Source of the DNA: Pseudomonadota bacterium
GTDB taxonomy: Bacteria; Pseudomonadota; Gammaproteobacteria; Burkholderiales; Thiobacillaceae
Length of the DNA: 64,000 nt
Assembly: GCA_021802555.1 (NCBI GenBank)
Contig: JAJZRU010000005.1
Location: 60,059 to 124,058, forward strand
Direction: 5' to 3'
Shown: piece after piece, positions 30,659-39,130 of the stretch
How the letters are laid out: each line of letters starts with the position of its first letter
Position numbering within the stretch: the stretch's first letter is position 1
Notes under the pieces: generated by a model
What the model was told of the DNA's origin: nothing
Seen by the model: the letters and a program-made list of their open reading frames with translations, nothing else
Databases searched by the model: none
Translations under genes and position numbers: made by a program

Positions 30659-31021
30659 ATGGCCCGAATTGCTGGGGTAAACATTCCCAACCATCAACAC
30701 GCCGAAATCGCGCTGACGGCGATTTACGGCATAGGGCGCACCACGGCGCGCAAGATTTGCGCGGGCGCCGGCGTGATCGTCTCCACCAAGATAAAAGACC
30801 TGTCCGACGGCGAGATGGAAAAGCTGCGCGAAGGGGTCGCCAAATACACGGTGGAGGGCGACCTGCGGCGCGAGGTGACCATGAACATCAAGCGCCTGAT
30901 GGACCTGGGTTGTTACCGCGGGGTGCGCCATCGCAAAGGCCTGCCGGTTCGCGGTCAGCGCACCCGGACCAATGCGCGTACCCGCAAGGGCCCGCGCAAG
31001 GCGATCAAATCCGCGAAATAA
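30659..31021 (+). CDS. rpsM: 30S ribosomal protein S13
   Basis: Head protein forming bridges with the 50S subunit. The 120-residue product starts [19 protein letters not shown] and has [20 protein letters not shown]. The 78-base gap before it marks the usual spc/alpha boundary; I see no convincing promoter in it. Confidence 0.98.
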   Translation: MARIAGVNIPNHQHAEIALTAIYGIGRTTARKICAGAGVIVSTKIKDLSDGEMEKLREGVAKYTVEGDLRREVTMNIKRLMDLGCYRGVRHRKGLPVRGQRTRTNARTRKGPRKAIKSAK

Positions 31022-31034
31022 GGACCACTGAATT

Positions 31035-31430
31035 ATGGCCAAGACCGCTGCCGCCACCAGGGTGCGCAAGAAAGTCAAGAAGAGCGTGGCTGAGGGCATC
31101 GCCCACGTTCACGCTTCGTTCAACAACACGATAGTCACTATCACCGATCGCCAGGGCAACGCCTTGTCCTGGGCCACCGCGGGCGGTGCCGGCTTCAAGG
31201 GTTCGCGCAAATCGACCCCGTTTGCCGCGCAGGTCGCGGCCGAAAATGCCGGCAAGGCCGCGCAGGAATTCGGCGTCAAGAATCTCGAAGTGCGCATCAA
31301 GGGGCCCGGTCCGGGCCGGGAGTCCACGGTGCGGGCGCTCAACGCCCTGGGCTTCAAGATCACGGCGATTTCGGACGTCACCCCCGTGCCGCACAACGGT
31401 TGCCGTCCGCCCAAGAAGCGCCGCATTTAA
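31035..31430 (+). CDS. rpsK: 30S ribosomal protein S11
   Basis: Platform protein near the mRNA exit. 131 residues with [37 protein letters not shown] and the C-terminal [13 protein letters not shown]. Confidence 0.98.
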   Translation: MAKTAAATRVRKKVKKSVAEGIAHVHASFNNTIVTITDRQGNALSWATAGGAGFKGSRKSTPFAAQVAAENAGKAAQEFGVKNLEVRIKGPGPGRESTVRALNALGFKITAISDVTPVPHNGCRPPKKRRI

Positions 31431-31442
31431 GGAGAACCAAGC

Positions 31443-32069
31443 ATGGCCCGCAACTTAGACGCCAAATGCCGCCAGTGCCGCCGCGAAGGGGAGAAGCTTT
31501 TCCTCAAGGGGGAAAAGTGCCACACCGACAAGTGCGCCATCGAGCGGCGCAGCTATGCTCCCGGTCAACACGGGCAGAAGAACGTCCGCCTTTCCGACTA
31601 TGCGCGCCAATTGCGCGAGAAGCAGAAGATACGCCGCATCTACGGCGTGCTCGAAAGCCAGTTTCGCCTGACCTACAAAGCGGCCGAGCGCCGCAAAGGC
31701 GTCACGGGCGAGAACCTGCTGGGGTTGCTGGAAAGCCGGCTCGACGCCGTGTGTTACCGCATGGGCTTCGGCGCGTCGCGCAGCGAGGCGCGCCAGCTGG
31801 TGCGACACAACGGCATCGTGGTCAACGGCCGGCGCGTCAACATTCCGTCCTATCAGGTCAAGGCGGGCGACGTCGTGGAGGTGCGCGAGGCCGCCAGAGC
31901 GCAACTGCGCATCAAGGCCGCCCTGGAAGCTGCGGAAGGGCGAGGGTTCCCGGAGTGGCTGGAAGTTGACGGCAAGTCGTTCAAGGGCACTTTCAAGGCG
32001 ATGCCGCAGCGCGCCGAACTGCCTCCGACCATCAACGAATCGTTGGTTGTGGAACTGTACTCCAAGTAA
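31443..32069 (+). CDS. rpsD: 30S ribosomal protein S4 (zinc form)
   Basis: Nucleates 30S assembly and in E. coli represses the alpha operon. The 208-residue product keeps the zinc site Cys9, Cys12, Cys26, Cys31. The S4 domain contains [19 protein letters not shown] and [26 protein letters not shown] precedes the ATG. Confidence 0.98.
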   Translation: MARNLDAKCRQCRREGEKLFLKGEKCHTDKCAIERRSYAPGQHGQKNVRLSDYARQLREKQKIRRIYGVLESQFRLTYKAAERRKGVTGENLLGLLESRLDAVCYRMGFGASRSEARQLVRHNGIVVNGRRVNIPSYQVKAGDVVEVREAARAQLRIKAALEAAEGRGFPEWLEVDGKSFKGTFKAMPQRAELPPTINESLVVELYSK

Positions 32070-32099
32070 TTCGGCTGGGCCTGGAACAAGGAAGCGTAC

Positions 32100-33080
32100 A
32101 TGTCAGCATCACAGGAATTTCTCAAGCCGCGCATCGTGGAAGTCGACCGCGTGTCGCCGTTGCATGCCAAAGTGGCCATGGAGCCCTTCGAGCGGGGCTA
32201 CGGCCACACCCTGGGCAATGCGCTGCGCCGCATCCTGCTGTCTTCCATGGTGGGCTATGCGCCCACCGAGGTGCGCATTGCCGGGGTGGTGCACGAATAC
32301 TCCACCATCGAGGGCGTGCAGGAGGATGTCGTGGACATACTCCTCAACCTCAAGGGAATCGCTTTCAAGCTGCACAACCGCTCCCAAGCGACGCTGCAGC
32401 TGAGCAAGGCAGGCGAGGGCCTGGTTACGGCAGGGGACATCCAGGTAGGGCATGATGTCGAAGTACTCAACCCCGAGCATGTGATTGCCAACCTTACCAA
32501 GGGCGGCAAGCTGGAAATGGAAATTCACGTCGAGGCTGGCCGCGGTTATCAGCCGGTGACGGCGCGCAAGCTGACGGAAGATACGCGCACGGTGGGCGCG
32601 ATTCCCGTCGACGCCTCGTTCAGCCCAGTGCGCAAGGTGGCTTATGCGGTGGAAAGCGCGCGTGTCGAGCAGCGCACCGACCTGGATCGCCTGGTCATAG
32701 ACATCGAGACCAATGGCGTGGTCGAGCCCGAGGAGGCTGTGCGCACCGCGGCGCGCATCCTGGTCGACCAGCTTTCCGTTTTCGCTCAGTTGGAGGGTAC
32801 CGAGGCCGGCGGCGAAAGCCCGCGTGCGCCGCAGGTCGATCCTACCCTCCTGCGTCCGGTGGACGACCTGGAGCTCACAGTGCGTTCGGCCAACTGCCTC
32901 AAGGCGGAAAACATCTATTACATCGGCGATCTGATCCAGCGCAGCGAAACCGAATTGCTGAAGACGCCCAACTTGGGACGCAAATCGCTCAACGAAATCA
33001 AGGAGGTGCTGGCCTCCCGGGGGCTGTCGCTGGGGATGAAGCTGGAAAACTGGCCCCCGCCCGGGCTTGAGAAGCCGTAA
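32100..33080 (+). CDS. rpoA: RNA polymerase alpha subunit
   Basis: Scaffold for polymerase assembly and contact for activators. The 326-residue product has the N-terminal dimer domain with [20 protein letters not shown] and the C-terminal domain with [17 protein letters not shown] and [19 protein letters not shown], the DNA- and activator-binding helices. AAGGAAG precedes the ATG. Confidence 0.98.
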   Translation: MSASQEFLKPRIVEVDRVSPLHAKVAMEPFERGYGHTLGNALRRILLSSMVGYAPTEVRIAGVVHEYSTIEGVQEDVVDILLNLKGIAFKLHNRSQATLQLSKAGEGLVTAGDIQVGHDVEVLNPEHVIANLTKGGKLEMEIHVEAGRGYQPVTARKLTEDTRTVGAIPVDASFSPVRKVAYAVESARVEQRTDLDRLVIDIETNGVVEPEEAVRTAARILVDQLSVFAQLEGTEAGGESPRAPQVDPTLLRPVDDLELTVRSANCLKAENIYYIGDLIQRSETELLKTPNLGRKSLNEIKEVLASRGLSLGMKLENWPPPGLEKP

Positions 33081-33110
33081 GCTCGGAGCCGGGGCTGGAA
33101 TTTGATCGAG

Positions 33111-33138
33111 GGGCGCTTTGCGCCCGTCGCTGTTTTAT
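33111..33138 (+). other. Hairpin in rpoA-rplQ gap
   Basis: GGGCGC (33111-33116), loop TTT, GCGCCC (33120-33125), followed by GTCGCTGTTTTA. The T run starts late, so it is at best a weak terminator or attenuator in the 124-base gap before rplQ. Confidence 0.4.
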
Positions 33139-33204
33139 ATCAAAACAACAAGTGCGAGGTGCCGTGGCAGGCGCCTTGGCCCGAGAGTTTGAAAGGACCA
33201 CGCC

Positions 33205-33585
33205 ATGCGTCACCGACTGTCCAACCGCAAGCTGAACCGCACGACCAGCCACCGTCTGGCCATGCTGCGCAACATGAGCGCCTCGCTGCTGCGCCACGAA
33301 GTGGTCAAGACCACCCTGCCAAAGGCGAAAGAGCTGCGGCGCGTCGTCGAACCGCTGATCACGCTGGGGAAAAAGCCTACGCTCGCCAATCGCCGGCTGG
33401 CGTTTGACCGCTTGCGCGATCGGGAAATGGTCGTCAAGCTGTTCGACGAACTGGGCCCGCGTTACGCCAGCCGTCCGGGGGGCTATCTGCGCATACTAAA
33501 ATTCGGCTTCCGCGTGGGCGACAATGCGCCCATGGCGCTGGTCGAACTGGTGGACCGTCCGCTCGACGAAGCGGGCGCCGAGTAA
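33205..33585 (+). CDS. rplQ: 50S ribosomal protein L17
   Basis: 126 residues: [20 protein letters not shown], the shared start of bacterial L17, and [20 protein letters not shown]. Last gene of the ribosomal supercluster, followed by a strong terminator. Confidence 0.97.
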   Translation: MRHRLSNRKLNRTTSHRLAMLRNMSASLLRHEVVKTTLPKAKELRRVVEPLITLGKKPTLANRRLAFDRLRDREMVVKLFDELGPRYASRPGGYLRILKFGFRVGDNAPMALVELVDRPLDEAGAE

Positions 33586-33603
33586 GCCGGCGCAGCATGA
33601 CGG

Positions 33604-33635
33604 AACCGGCGGCCCTTCCGCCGGTTTTTTCTTTT
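33604..33635 (+). terminator. Strong rho-independent terminator after rplQ
   Basis: AACCGGCGG (33604-33612) pairs with CCGCCGGTT (33618-33626), loop CCCTT, followed by a T-rich tract TTTTTTCTTTT. It closes the alpha operon just before the DUF62 gene. Confidence 0.88.
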
Positions 33636-33646
33636 GGGGGCCGGGG

Positions 33647-34381
33647 ATGATCGTGCTTTTCACCGACTTTGGCAGCCGCGATCCTTATCTGGGCCAGGTC
33701 AAGGCGCGGCTGTACGCCCACGCGCCGGGAATTCCCCAATTGGATTTGTTCAACGACGTGCCCGACTACAACCCCCATGCGGGAGCGCACCTCCTCGCCG
33801 CCCTGGCGCCACAAGTGTCCCTGCCGGCAGTGTTTTTGGCGGTGGTCGATCCGGGCGTCGGCACGCCGCGCGACGCCGTCGTCCTGGAAGCGGGCGGGAA
33901 CTGGTACGTGGGGCCGGACAATGGCCTGCTGTCCGTGCTGGCGGCGCGTCAGGGGCAGACGCGCGCCTGGCGCATTACTTGGCGCCCGGAATCATTGGCG
34001 CCGACATTTCACGGCCGTGATCTTTTCGCGCCCATCGCGGCCGCCATTGCCAAGGGGGAATTCCCCGCCCAGCGCCTGGTGGAAAAAGCGCACCTGGATG
34101 TGGAGTTCGATCCCGGCGATCTGGCGCGGGTGATATATGTCGATCATTACGGCAGCGCCTGGACCGGCCTGCGCGCCGCCGCATGGACGCCGGGCACGCG
34201 TCTGCGCGTCGGCGGGCGGGAATACGCGCGCGCGGCGACCTATGGCGCAGCCGATCGCGGTGAACCGTTCTGGCACGTCAACAGCGTGGGGCTCGCAGAA
34301 GTGGCGGTCAACCGCGGACACGCCGCGACGCAGCTCGGACTGGGGGTGGGGGATGCGGTCGCCGTGCTGCGCCCCAGTTGA
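33647..34381 (+). CDS. SAM hydroxide adenosyltransferase (DUF62 SAM hydrolase)
   Basis: Family members split S-adenosylmethionine with water-derived hydroxide into adenosine and methionine and are relatives of fluorinase and chlorinase. The 244-residue product has FTDFGSRDPYLGQVKA at the start, VVDPGVGTPRDAVV near residue 66, GPDNGLLS and FHGRDLFAPIAA, then the C-terminal beta-barrel domain. The ATG at 33647 follows GGGGGCCGGGG; the frame open from 33524 overlaps rplQ and the terminator. It stands alone between the alpha operon and a convergent permease gene. It lacks any sign of being a halogenase, but that cannot be excluded by reading alone. Confidence 0.85.
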   Translation: MIVLFTDFGSRDPYLGQVKARLYAHAPGIPQLDLFNDVPDYNPHAGAHLLAALAPQVSLPAVFLAVVDPGVGTPRDAVVLEAGGNWYVGPDNGLLSVLAARQGQTRAWRITWRPESLAPTFHGRDLFAPIAAAIAKGEFPAQRLVEKAHLDVEFDPGDLARVIYVDHYGSAWTGLRAAAWTPGTRLRVGGREYARAATYGAADRGEPFWHVNSVGLAEVAVNRGHAATQLGLGVGDAVAVLRPS

Positions 34382-34398
34382 CCGGCGCGTGCTGCGCG

Positions 34399-35193
34399 TC
34401 AAACGTATTCGGCCACCAGCGAAAGCACTTCGATGAACACCAGGGCGAAGAACACCCGCATCATGCCCTTGCGCACGGAAATCGGCACGGCATAGATTTT
34501 GGCCGTCGTTTCCAGACCTGCGGCGACGGGCACGCTGCTGACGACCAGGCCGAACAGTACGCATTTCACCATCCAGCCGAGCATGGTCGGGCCGCCGAAG
34601 ACGTTCGCTACGGTCATGGAGAAATAAGTCGCTCCCGCGGGACTCAGGCCATATAGCCCCAGATAAGCGGCGATCAGGCTGATGCTTCCCGCCAGCAGGG
34701 AAAGGGCCAGTACGGAAAGCACGCCGCCGACGACGCGCGGTAGGAGTTCGAAATGCAGCGGGTCCACCCCGCAGTGGCGCAAGGCGTCCATTTCCAGGGT
34801 GACCCGCATGAGGGCAATTTCGGTGTTGATCGCGCTGCCGGAGCGCAGGGCCACGAACAGTGCGGTGAGGAAGGGCAGCAGTTCCAGCGTCAGCACGCGG
34901 ATGACCAGGTCGTCCGCCAGATAGGAGAGCCCCAGACCGCGCGCGGTGCTGACGATGATGGCGACGATGACGCCTATGATCACCAGCGTATAGGGCAGGA
35001 ACACGTAGAGCGCCTGCACTGCCGTGAAATAAACCTGGCGGATCACGTTGTCGAAGGTTGCACGGTTCCAAGTGGCCGGTGCAAGCACGGCGCCCATCAC
35101 GCGATAGAGAAACCGAGCCAGCGCCTGGACGCTGGCGGTCCAGCCCACGAAATGCCTGCCCAGCCCCTCGGTAAATGCAATGAGCAAATCCAT
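34399..35193 (-). CDS. MlaE-type ABC transporter permease, orphan
   Basis: Permease of the MlaE/YrbE family, which moves lipids between membranes with an ATPase (MlaF) and an MCE protein (MlaD). The 264-residue product shows about five to six membrane segments and the family stretch FLTALFVALRSGSAINTEIA near residues 107-126, the coupling-helix region. No ATPase, MCE or STAS gene lies nearby. It sits 53 bases downstream of a NarL-type regulator on the same strand and may be transcribed with it. It probably pairs with an ATPase encoded elsewhere. Confidence 0.75.
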   Translation of the reverse strand: MDLLIAFTEGLGRHFVGWTASVQALARFLYRVMGAVLAPATWNRATFDNVIRQVYFTAVQALYVFLPYTLVIIGVIVAIIVSTARGLGLSYLADDLVIRVLTLELLPFLTALFVALRSGSAINTEIALMRVTLEMDALRHCGVDPLHFELLPRVVGGVLSVLALSLLAGSISLIAAYLGLYGLSPAGATYFSMTVANVFGGPTMLGWMVKCVLFGLVVSSVPVAAGLETTAKIYAVPISVRKGMMRVFFALVFIEVLSLVAEYV

Positions 35194-35246
35194 GGCGTGC
35201 CGTCTGCCGTTCGTCGCGGTGCTGCCGCGGGGCGGTCGATGCCGCC

Positions 35247-35921
35247 TTACTGGCCCTTGCTCCCGCCTGCGGGGCGCGGGGGCAGCAGGCGCTGCTCGAC
35301 GGCGAAGACCGCGGCTTCGACGCGCGAGGTCAGGTTCAGCTTGGCGAGGATATTGCGCACGTGCAGCTTGACGGTGTCGTGGCTGATGCCCAGTGCGCGC
35401 GCGATGGATTTGTTGCTTTCGCCGCGCGCAAGATAGGAGAGAATCTGCTGCTCGCGCTGGGTGAGCTGGTCGAGCAGGTTCTGCCGGCCCTGTTTGGCGT
35501 CGAGCAGGTTCACGAGCTTGGCCGTCATCTGCGGCGCGACCACTGTTTCGCCGCGCGCGGCGCGCTGGATCGCGTCCACCACTTCGGACGGCTCCATGTT
35601 CTTGAGCAGATAGCCCTGCGCACCGGCGCGCAAGGCCGCGGCCATGTCTTCCTGGGCATCGCTCACGGTCAGGATGAGGGTGGGGAAGACCAGGCCTTCG
35701 GCACGCAGGCGCGTCATGAGTGTGATGCCGTCCTCGGGGGGCATGTGCAGGTCCATGATCACTACGTCCGGCTTCAGCTCCCCTAGCTTGATGCGTGTTT
35801 CCTCATGGTCGCCGGTCATGCCGATTACCCGCACCAGGCCGGAATGCTCCAGCAGCTCGGCCAGCCCCTTGCGGAACAGGGTGTGGTCGTCGACCAGGAC
35901 GACGTTGACCGGATCGCTCAT
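35247..35921 (-). CDS. NarL/FixJ-family response regulator
   Basis: Two-component DNA-binding regulator, 224 residues. The receiver domain has acidic pocket Asp11-Asp12, phosphorylation site Asp57 in IMDLHMP, Thr84 in LTVSD and Lys106 in YLLKN. The LuxR-type HTH (about residues 150-212) contains LTQREQQILSYLARGESNKS and DTVKLHVRNILAKL. Its start overlaps the kinase stop as ATGA (35918-35921), so kinase and regulator are a coupled pair. Resembles NarL, but targets cannot be read from sequence. Confidence 0.93.
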   Translation of the reverse strand: MSDPVNVVLVDDHTLFRKGLAELLEHSGLVRVIGMTGDHEETRIKLGELKPDVVIMDLHMPPEDGITLMTRLRAEGLVFPTLILTVSDAQEDMAAALRAGAQGYLLKNMEPSEVVDAIQRAARGETVVAPQMTAKLVNLLDAKQGRQNLLDQLTQREQQILSYLARGESNKSIARALGISHDTVKLHVRNILAKLNLTSRVEAAVFAVEQRLLPPRPAGGSKGQ

Positions 35922-37120
35922 GGCGCCAGCGGCCGGCGCGGGGCCGGGAACATCAATTGCACCTGGGTGCCTTCGCCTACGCGGCTTTTTATCTTGATCT
36001 TGCCGCCCAGGCGCTCGGCCCGCTCGTGCATGATATTCATGCCGAAATGCATGCCCGGCCCCTGGTGGCCGGCGGCATAGAGGCCGATGCCGTCGTCGGT
36101 GATGCAGATCAGGTATTCACCGTCGCCTTCTTCCAGGCGCATTTCCACACTGCGGGCGAAGGAATGCTTGCAGATGTTGGCGAGCGCTTCCTGGACAATG
36201 CGGTAGACCTGGACTTCCTGGTCGGGGTTGAGCTGCATGTCCGGAGCGGCGTTGACGAACTCCACGCGCGCATTGATCTTCTCGCGGGTCTGCTGTAGCA
36301 GCTCCTCCAGGGCGGGCACCAATCCGCGCGGGTCCATGCGGTGGCGGAACTGGGAGATCAGCTCGCGCAGGCCCGAGTAGGCCGACTCCACCGCATCGTC
36401 GACGTCGCCGAGAAATTTCTCGGCAAACACTCTGTCGCCCTTGGCTACGGCCTGACGCAGCATGTCCAGGCGCATCTTCATGTAGGCCAGCGTCTGGGCG
36501 AGGGAATCGTGAATTTCGCTCGCCAGGGTCTGGCGTTCGTTCATGAGCGTGATGCGCAGGTTTTCGCGCGTCAGCCGCACGTTTTCCAGGGCCATGCCCA
36601 GGTGCTCGCTGATGGAGGCGAACAGCAGCTGGACTTCTTCCGGTATGGTGCACTCGCTGGCCATGAACAGGTTGTACACCCCCAGCACATTGCCCTTGTG
36701 CTGCAGCGGGACGGCGACCACGCGCGCGCAGCGGCTGCCGAAGGCGCCGGCGCCGAAATTCTGCTTGCACACATGCAGCACCCGGTCGTTGCGCGCCGCG
36801 CCCTGCGACACGGCCTGTCCGCAGATGCCGCAGCCAACCGGGACGATGCCTTCGCGCTCGACCACGTCCTCCGGCAGGCCGATCGCTCCGATCAGGCGCA
36901 GGCCGCGGCCGTCGGCGGTGAGCACGCGCACTGCTCCGGCATCCGCGCCCGCCAGGCGGATCATGGTGGAGAGGAAGCGGTCGAGCAGGCGCTCGATGTC
37001 GGCCTCGCTGCTGAGCGAGGAAGCGATTTCCGACAGCACGCGCAGGGCGGGCAGCTTGTAGAGCCCGTCCTGAGGCGGGGGCTCATCTGCAGCCAGAAAT
37101 GACAGGACCGGCTCGGCCAT
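35918..37120 (-). CDS. Soluble GAF-domain histidine kinase, NarX-like
   Basis: Sensor kinase of the HisKA_3/HATPase (NarX, NreB, LiaS) type, 400 residues with no membrane helix. The GAF domain spans about residues 30-185 and holds Cys97, Cys100, Cys118 and Cys131 (C-x2-C-x17-C-x12-C), a spacing that could bind an iron-sulfur cluster, heme or zinc. The phosphorylation helix is EIHDSLAQTLAYMK with His204. The ATPase domain has VQEALANICKHSFA and DDGIGL. Translationally coupled to the response regulator. A cytosolic redox or gas signal is likely by analogy with NreB, but the cofactor is inferred. Confidence 0.9.
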   Translation of the reverse strand: MAEPVLSFLAADEPPPQDGLYKLPALRVLSEIASSLSSEADIERLLDRFLSTMIRLAGADAGAVRVLTADGRGLRLIGAIGLPEDVVEREGIVPVGCGICGQAVSQGAARNDRVLHVCKQNFGAGAFGSRCARVVAVPLQHKGNVLGVYNLFMASECTIPEEVQLLFASISEHLGMALENVRLTRENLRITLMNERQTLASEIHDSLAQTLAYMKMRLDMLRQAVAKGDRVFAEKFLGDVDDAVESAYSGLRELISQFRHRMDPRGLVPALEELLQQTREKINARVEFVNAAPDMQLNPDQEVQVYRIVQEALANICKHSFARSVEMRLEEGDGEYLICITDDGIGLYAAGHQGPGMHFGMNIMHERAERLGGKIKIKSRVGEGTQVQLMFPAPRRPLAP

Positions 37121-37162
37121 CGCAGTTTTCTCCGTCCGGCAAGGCCGGAAAATTTTTATTTA

Positions 37163-37177
37163 TGAAGCATTGCTTCA
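37163..37177. promoter_or_regulatory. Inverted repeat in divergent promoter region
   Basis: TGAAGCA (37163-37169) and TGCTTCA (37171-37177) form a 7-base perfect inverted repeat around one T, 43 bases upstream of the kinase start and about 95 bases before the HTH-ferredoxin fusion gene. It is the only clear dyad in the 152-base intergenic region and is a candidate operator for either neighbour. Confidence 0.4.
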
Positions 37178-37272
37178 ATTGTAGTGACAAGCCTCAACCA
37201 GGGAAAGCGAGGCTTGCCTGGCGTATGGTTTGGGCCGAAGATTGGCCCCAGGCATTTCGTTACGGAGCGCAC

Positions 37273-38745
37273 ATGTCTCATCTTCTCGGGCTTGCCCGCG
37301 CCGCGCGCCTGATGGGCGTTTCGCGCGCCGCCTTGCAGCAGCGCATCAAGGAGGGGAATCTTCACGCCATGGACGGCATGATTACCACCGAGGAGCTGCT
37401 CAAGGCCTACCCGGACATCAGCCTGGAGGATGCCGGAGCCTTCGAGAAGACCTTGAAGATCAAGGAGGAGGCTTTTGTCCGTCGGGTGCGGGAGCGCAGC
37501 CTGCCGCCCAAGGAAGTGCTGGCGGAACGCCTGTTCGAACAGGGGCGCGAGTTGGCGGACGTCAAGCTGCACTTGCAGCGCTACCATGCGCTGGTCACCG
37601 GGCTGCAGAGCGACCTGCAAGGGCTCATGGAGCGCTCCGGCCCGGCCGCACGGGAAGCTTTGCGCCAGGTGGAACGCTGGGTAGAGGGCGGCCTGCGGCG
37701 GGTTCTGGGCGAGACGGAAGCGCTGGATTCCCTGGCGCTCATGGATGATATGCTGCGCGTCATGTCCGCTCACGTCACGCTACGCCCCAGTCACCATGAT
37801 TTCCTGGTAGAGGGCGCCGACTCGATCCTGGAGGCCGGCCTGAAAGCGGGTCTGGCGCTCAATTACGGGTGCAGCACGGGCAACTGTGGTTTGTGCAAGG
37901 CGCGCGTGATTTCCGGCCAGGTCATGAAGATCCGCCACTTCGACTACGTGCTGACTGAGGCCGAGAAGCAGCAAGGCTACACTCTCATGTGCTGCCACAG
38001 CCCGGTGGGCGACGTGACGCTGGAGACGCTGGAGGCCAACTCGGCGCAGGACATTCCCACGCAGCAGATCATCGCCAGGGTGAAGTCGGTGCAGGCGCTG
38101 AGCCCGGACATGCGGCTGCTGCACTTGCAGACGCCGCGCTCCTCGCGCCTGCGCTTCCTGGCCGGGCAAAGCCTGACCCTGGGGGTGGCGGGGGCGGGCA
38201 CGGCCGAGCTGGCTATCGCCAGCTGCCCCTGCGACGATCGCAACTTGCAGTTCCATGTCGAGCGCGGCCAGGGCGACTCCTTCGGCGCCTTTGTATTCGA
38301 TCGCCTGAAGGTTGGCGACAGCGTGAGCCTGTACGGCCCCTGGGGGGATTACCTGCTGGACGACGAATCGCAGCACGCCTTGCTGTTCATCGCCTTTGGC
38401 CGCGGCTTCGGCCCCACCAAGAGCATGGTCGAGCACGCCTTGGCGCGCGAGGCCGCCGAGCGCATCGATCTGGCCTGGGCGGCCGCGCCGGGCGGGCATT
38501 ACATGGTCAACCAGTGCCGCTACTGGGCTGACGCGCTGGATAACTTCGGCTATCGCTCCTACGAGCTGCGCGCGCCAGACGGCGCCGAAATGGAGCGCTT
38601 CGCCGCGCGCATCCTGGCGGACTATCCGGATGCGGGGAATCATGCGATCTATCTGGCGGGGCCGGCCGAATACCTTGAGCCCGCGCTCGCCAACCTGGCC
38701 GGCGCCGGCCTGCCGCACGCACGTATGCGCGTTATCGTCTGCTGA
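37273..38745 (+). CDS. HTH / [2Fe-2S] ferredoxin / flavin reductase fusion
   Basis: A 490-residue protein of unusual layout. Residues 1-46 look like a helix-turn-helix (ARAARLMGVSRAALQQRIKE), about 55-160 are charged helical sequence, and 165-260 are a plant-type ferredoxin with Cys200, Cys205, Cys208 and Cys240 or Cys241. Residues 265-490 resemble the FAD- and NAD(P)H-binding domains of ferredoxin reductase-like oxidoreductases (FLAGQSLTLGV, SLYGPWGDYLL, LLFIAFGRGFGPTKSM). The ATG at 37273 is chosen because conserved-looking sequence begins there; the frame is open to 37099. Divergent from the GAF kinase. Substrate unknown; it may be a redox-controlled DNA-binding protein or an electron-transfer protein with a recruitment domain. 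Confidence 0.8.
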   Translation: MSHLLGLARAARLMGVSRAALQQRIKEGNLHAMDGMITTEELLKAYPDISLEDAGAFEKTLKIKEEAFVRRVRERSLPPKEVLAERLFEQGRELADVKLHLQRYHALVTGLQSDLQGLMERSGPAAREALRQVERWVEGGLRRVLGETEALDSLALMDDMLRVMSAHVTLRPSHHDFLVEGADSILEAGLKAGLALNYGCSTGNCGLCKARVISGQVMKIRHFDYVLTEAEKQQGYTLMCCHSPVGDVTLETLEANSAQDIPTQQIIARVKSVQALSPDMRLLHLQTPRSSRLRFLAGQSLTLGVAGAGTAELAIASCPCDDRNLQFHVERGQGDSFGAFVFDRLKVGDSVSLYGPWGDYLLDDESQHALLFIAFGRGFGPTKSMVEHALAREAAERIDLAWAAAPGGHYMVNQCRYWADALDNFGYRSYELRAPDGAEMERFAARILADYPDAGNHAIYLAGPAEYLEPALANLAGAGLPHARMRVIVC

Positions 38746-38828
38746 GCGGCCGGGGGTGGCGCGCTTGGCGGTATACTTGACGCTGGCTACGGGGCCGGCG
38801 CATTCCCCCGGACGAAAGGACAAGCAGC

Positions 38829-39116
38829 ATGGCCGATGACGAACTCAGCATGGAACGCCGCATTCTGCGCGTCATGCGCAAGACCCTCGCCAGCGTGGTG
38901 AAGGATGCTACGCCGCAACCGGGGACGTCGGGGTTCCTCTCCGATCAAACGGTGGAAGACATCAAGGAATGTTTTCTGCTGATTTCACTGCGGGAGAAGG
39001 AATTGGCCGAAGCGGCCGGCCTTGCACCCGCACGGCCGTATTATCCGGACCAGCGGAAGGCCGGCCAGGTAATTAATTTCGCACGGCCCGGCAAGCCCGA
39101 CCCGGAAAAGCGCTGA
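38829..39116 (+). CDS. Conserved small protein, function unknown
   Basis: A 95-residue acidic-to-basic protein that I do not recognise. It starts MADDELSMERRILRVMRKTL, is predicted mostly helical to about residue 62, and has a disordered tail ending RPGKPDPEKR. No Cys pairs, signal peptide or membrane segment beyond a single Cys. AAAGGAC lies upstream of the ATG. It follows the HTH-ferredoxin fusion by 83 bases on the same strand and is convergent with the dsrS operon, 14 bases away. Confidence 0.7.
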   Translation: MADDELSMERRILRVMRKTLASVVKDATPQPGTSGFLSDQTVEDIKECFLLISLREKELAEAAGLAPARPYYPDQRKAGQVINFARPGKPDPEKR

Positions 39117-39130
39117 CAGGACGAGCGCCG

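Noticed and set aside
33647..34381. Fluorinase or chlorinase reading of the DUF62 gene
   Set aside because: Nothing in the sequence or neighbourhood points to halogenation; hydroxide-type SAM hydrolases are far more common in this family.
34378..35436. Plus-strand open frames opposite the MlaE-like permease
   Set aside because: No domain, low-complexity His/Gln-rich translations; the minus-strand frames have clear families.
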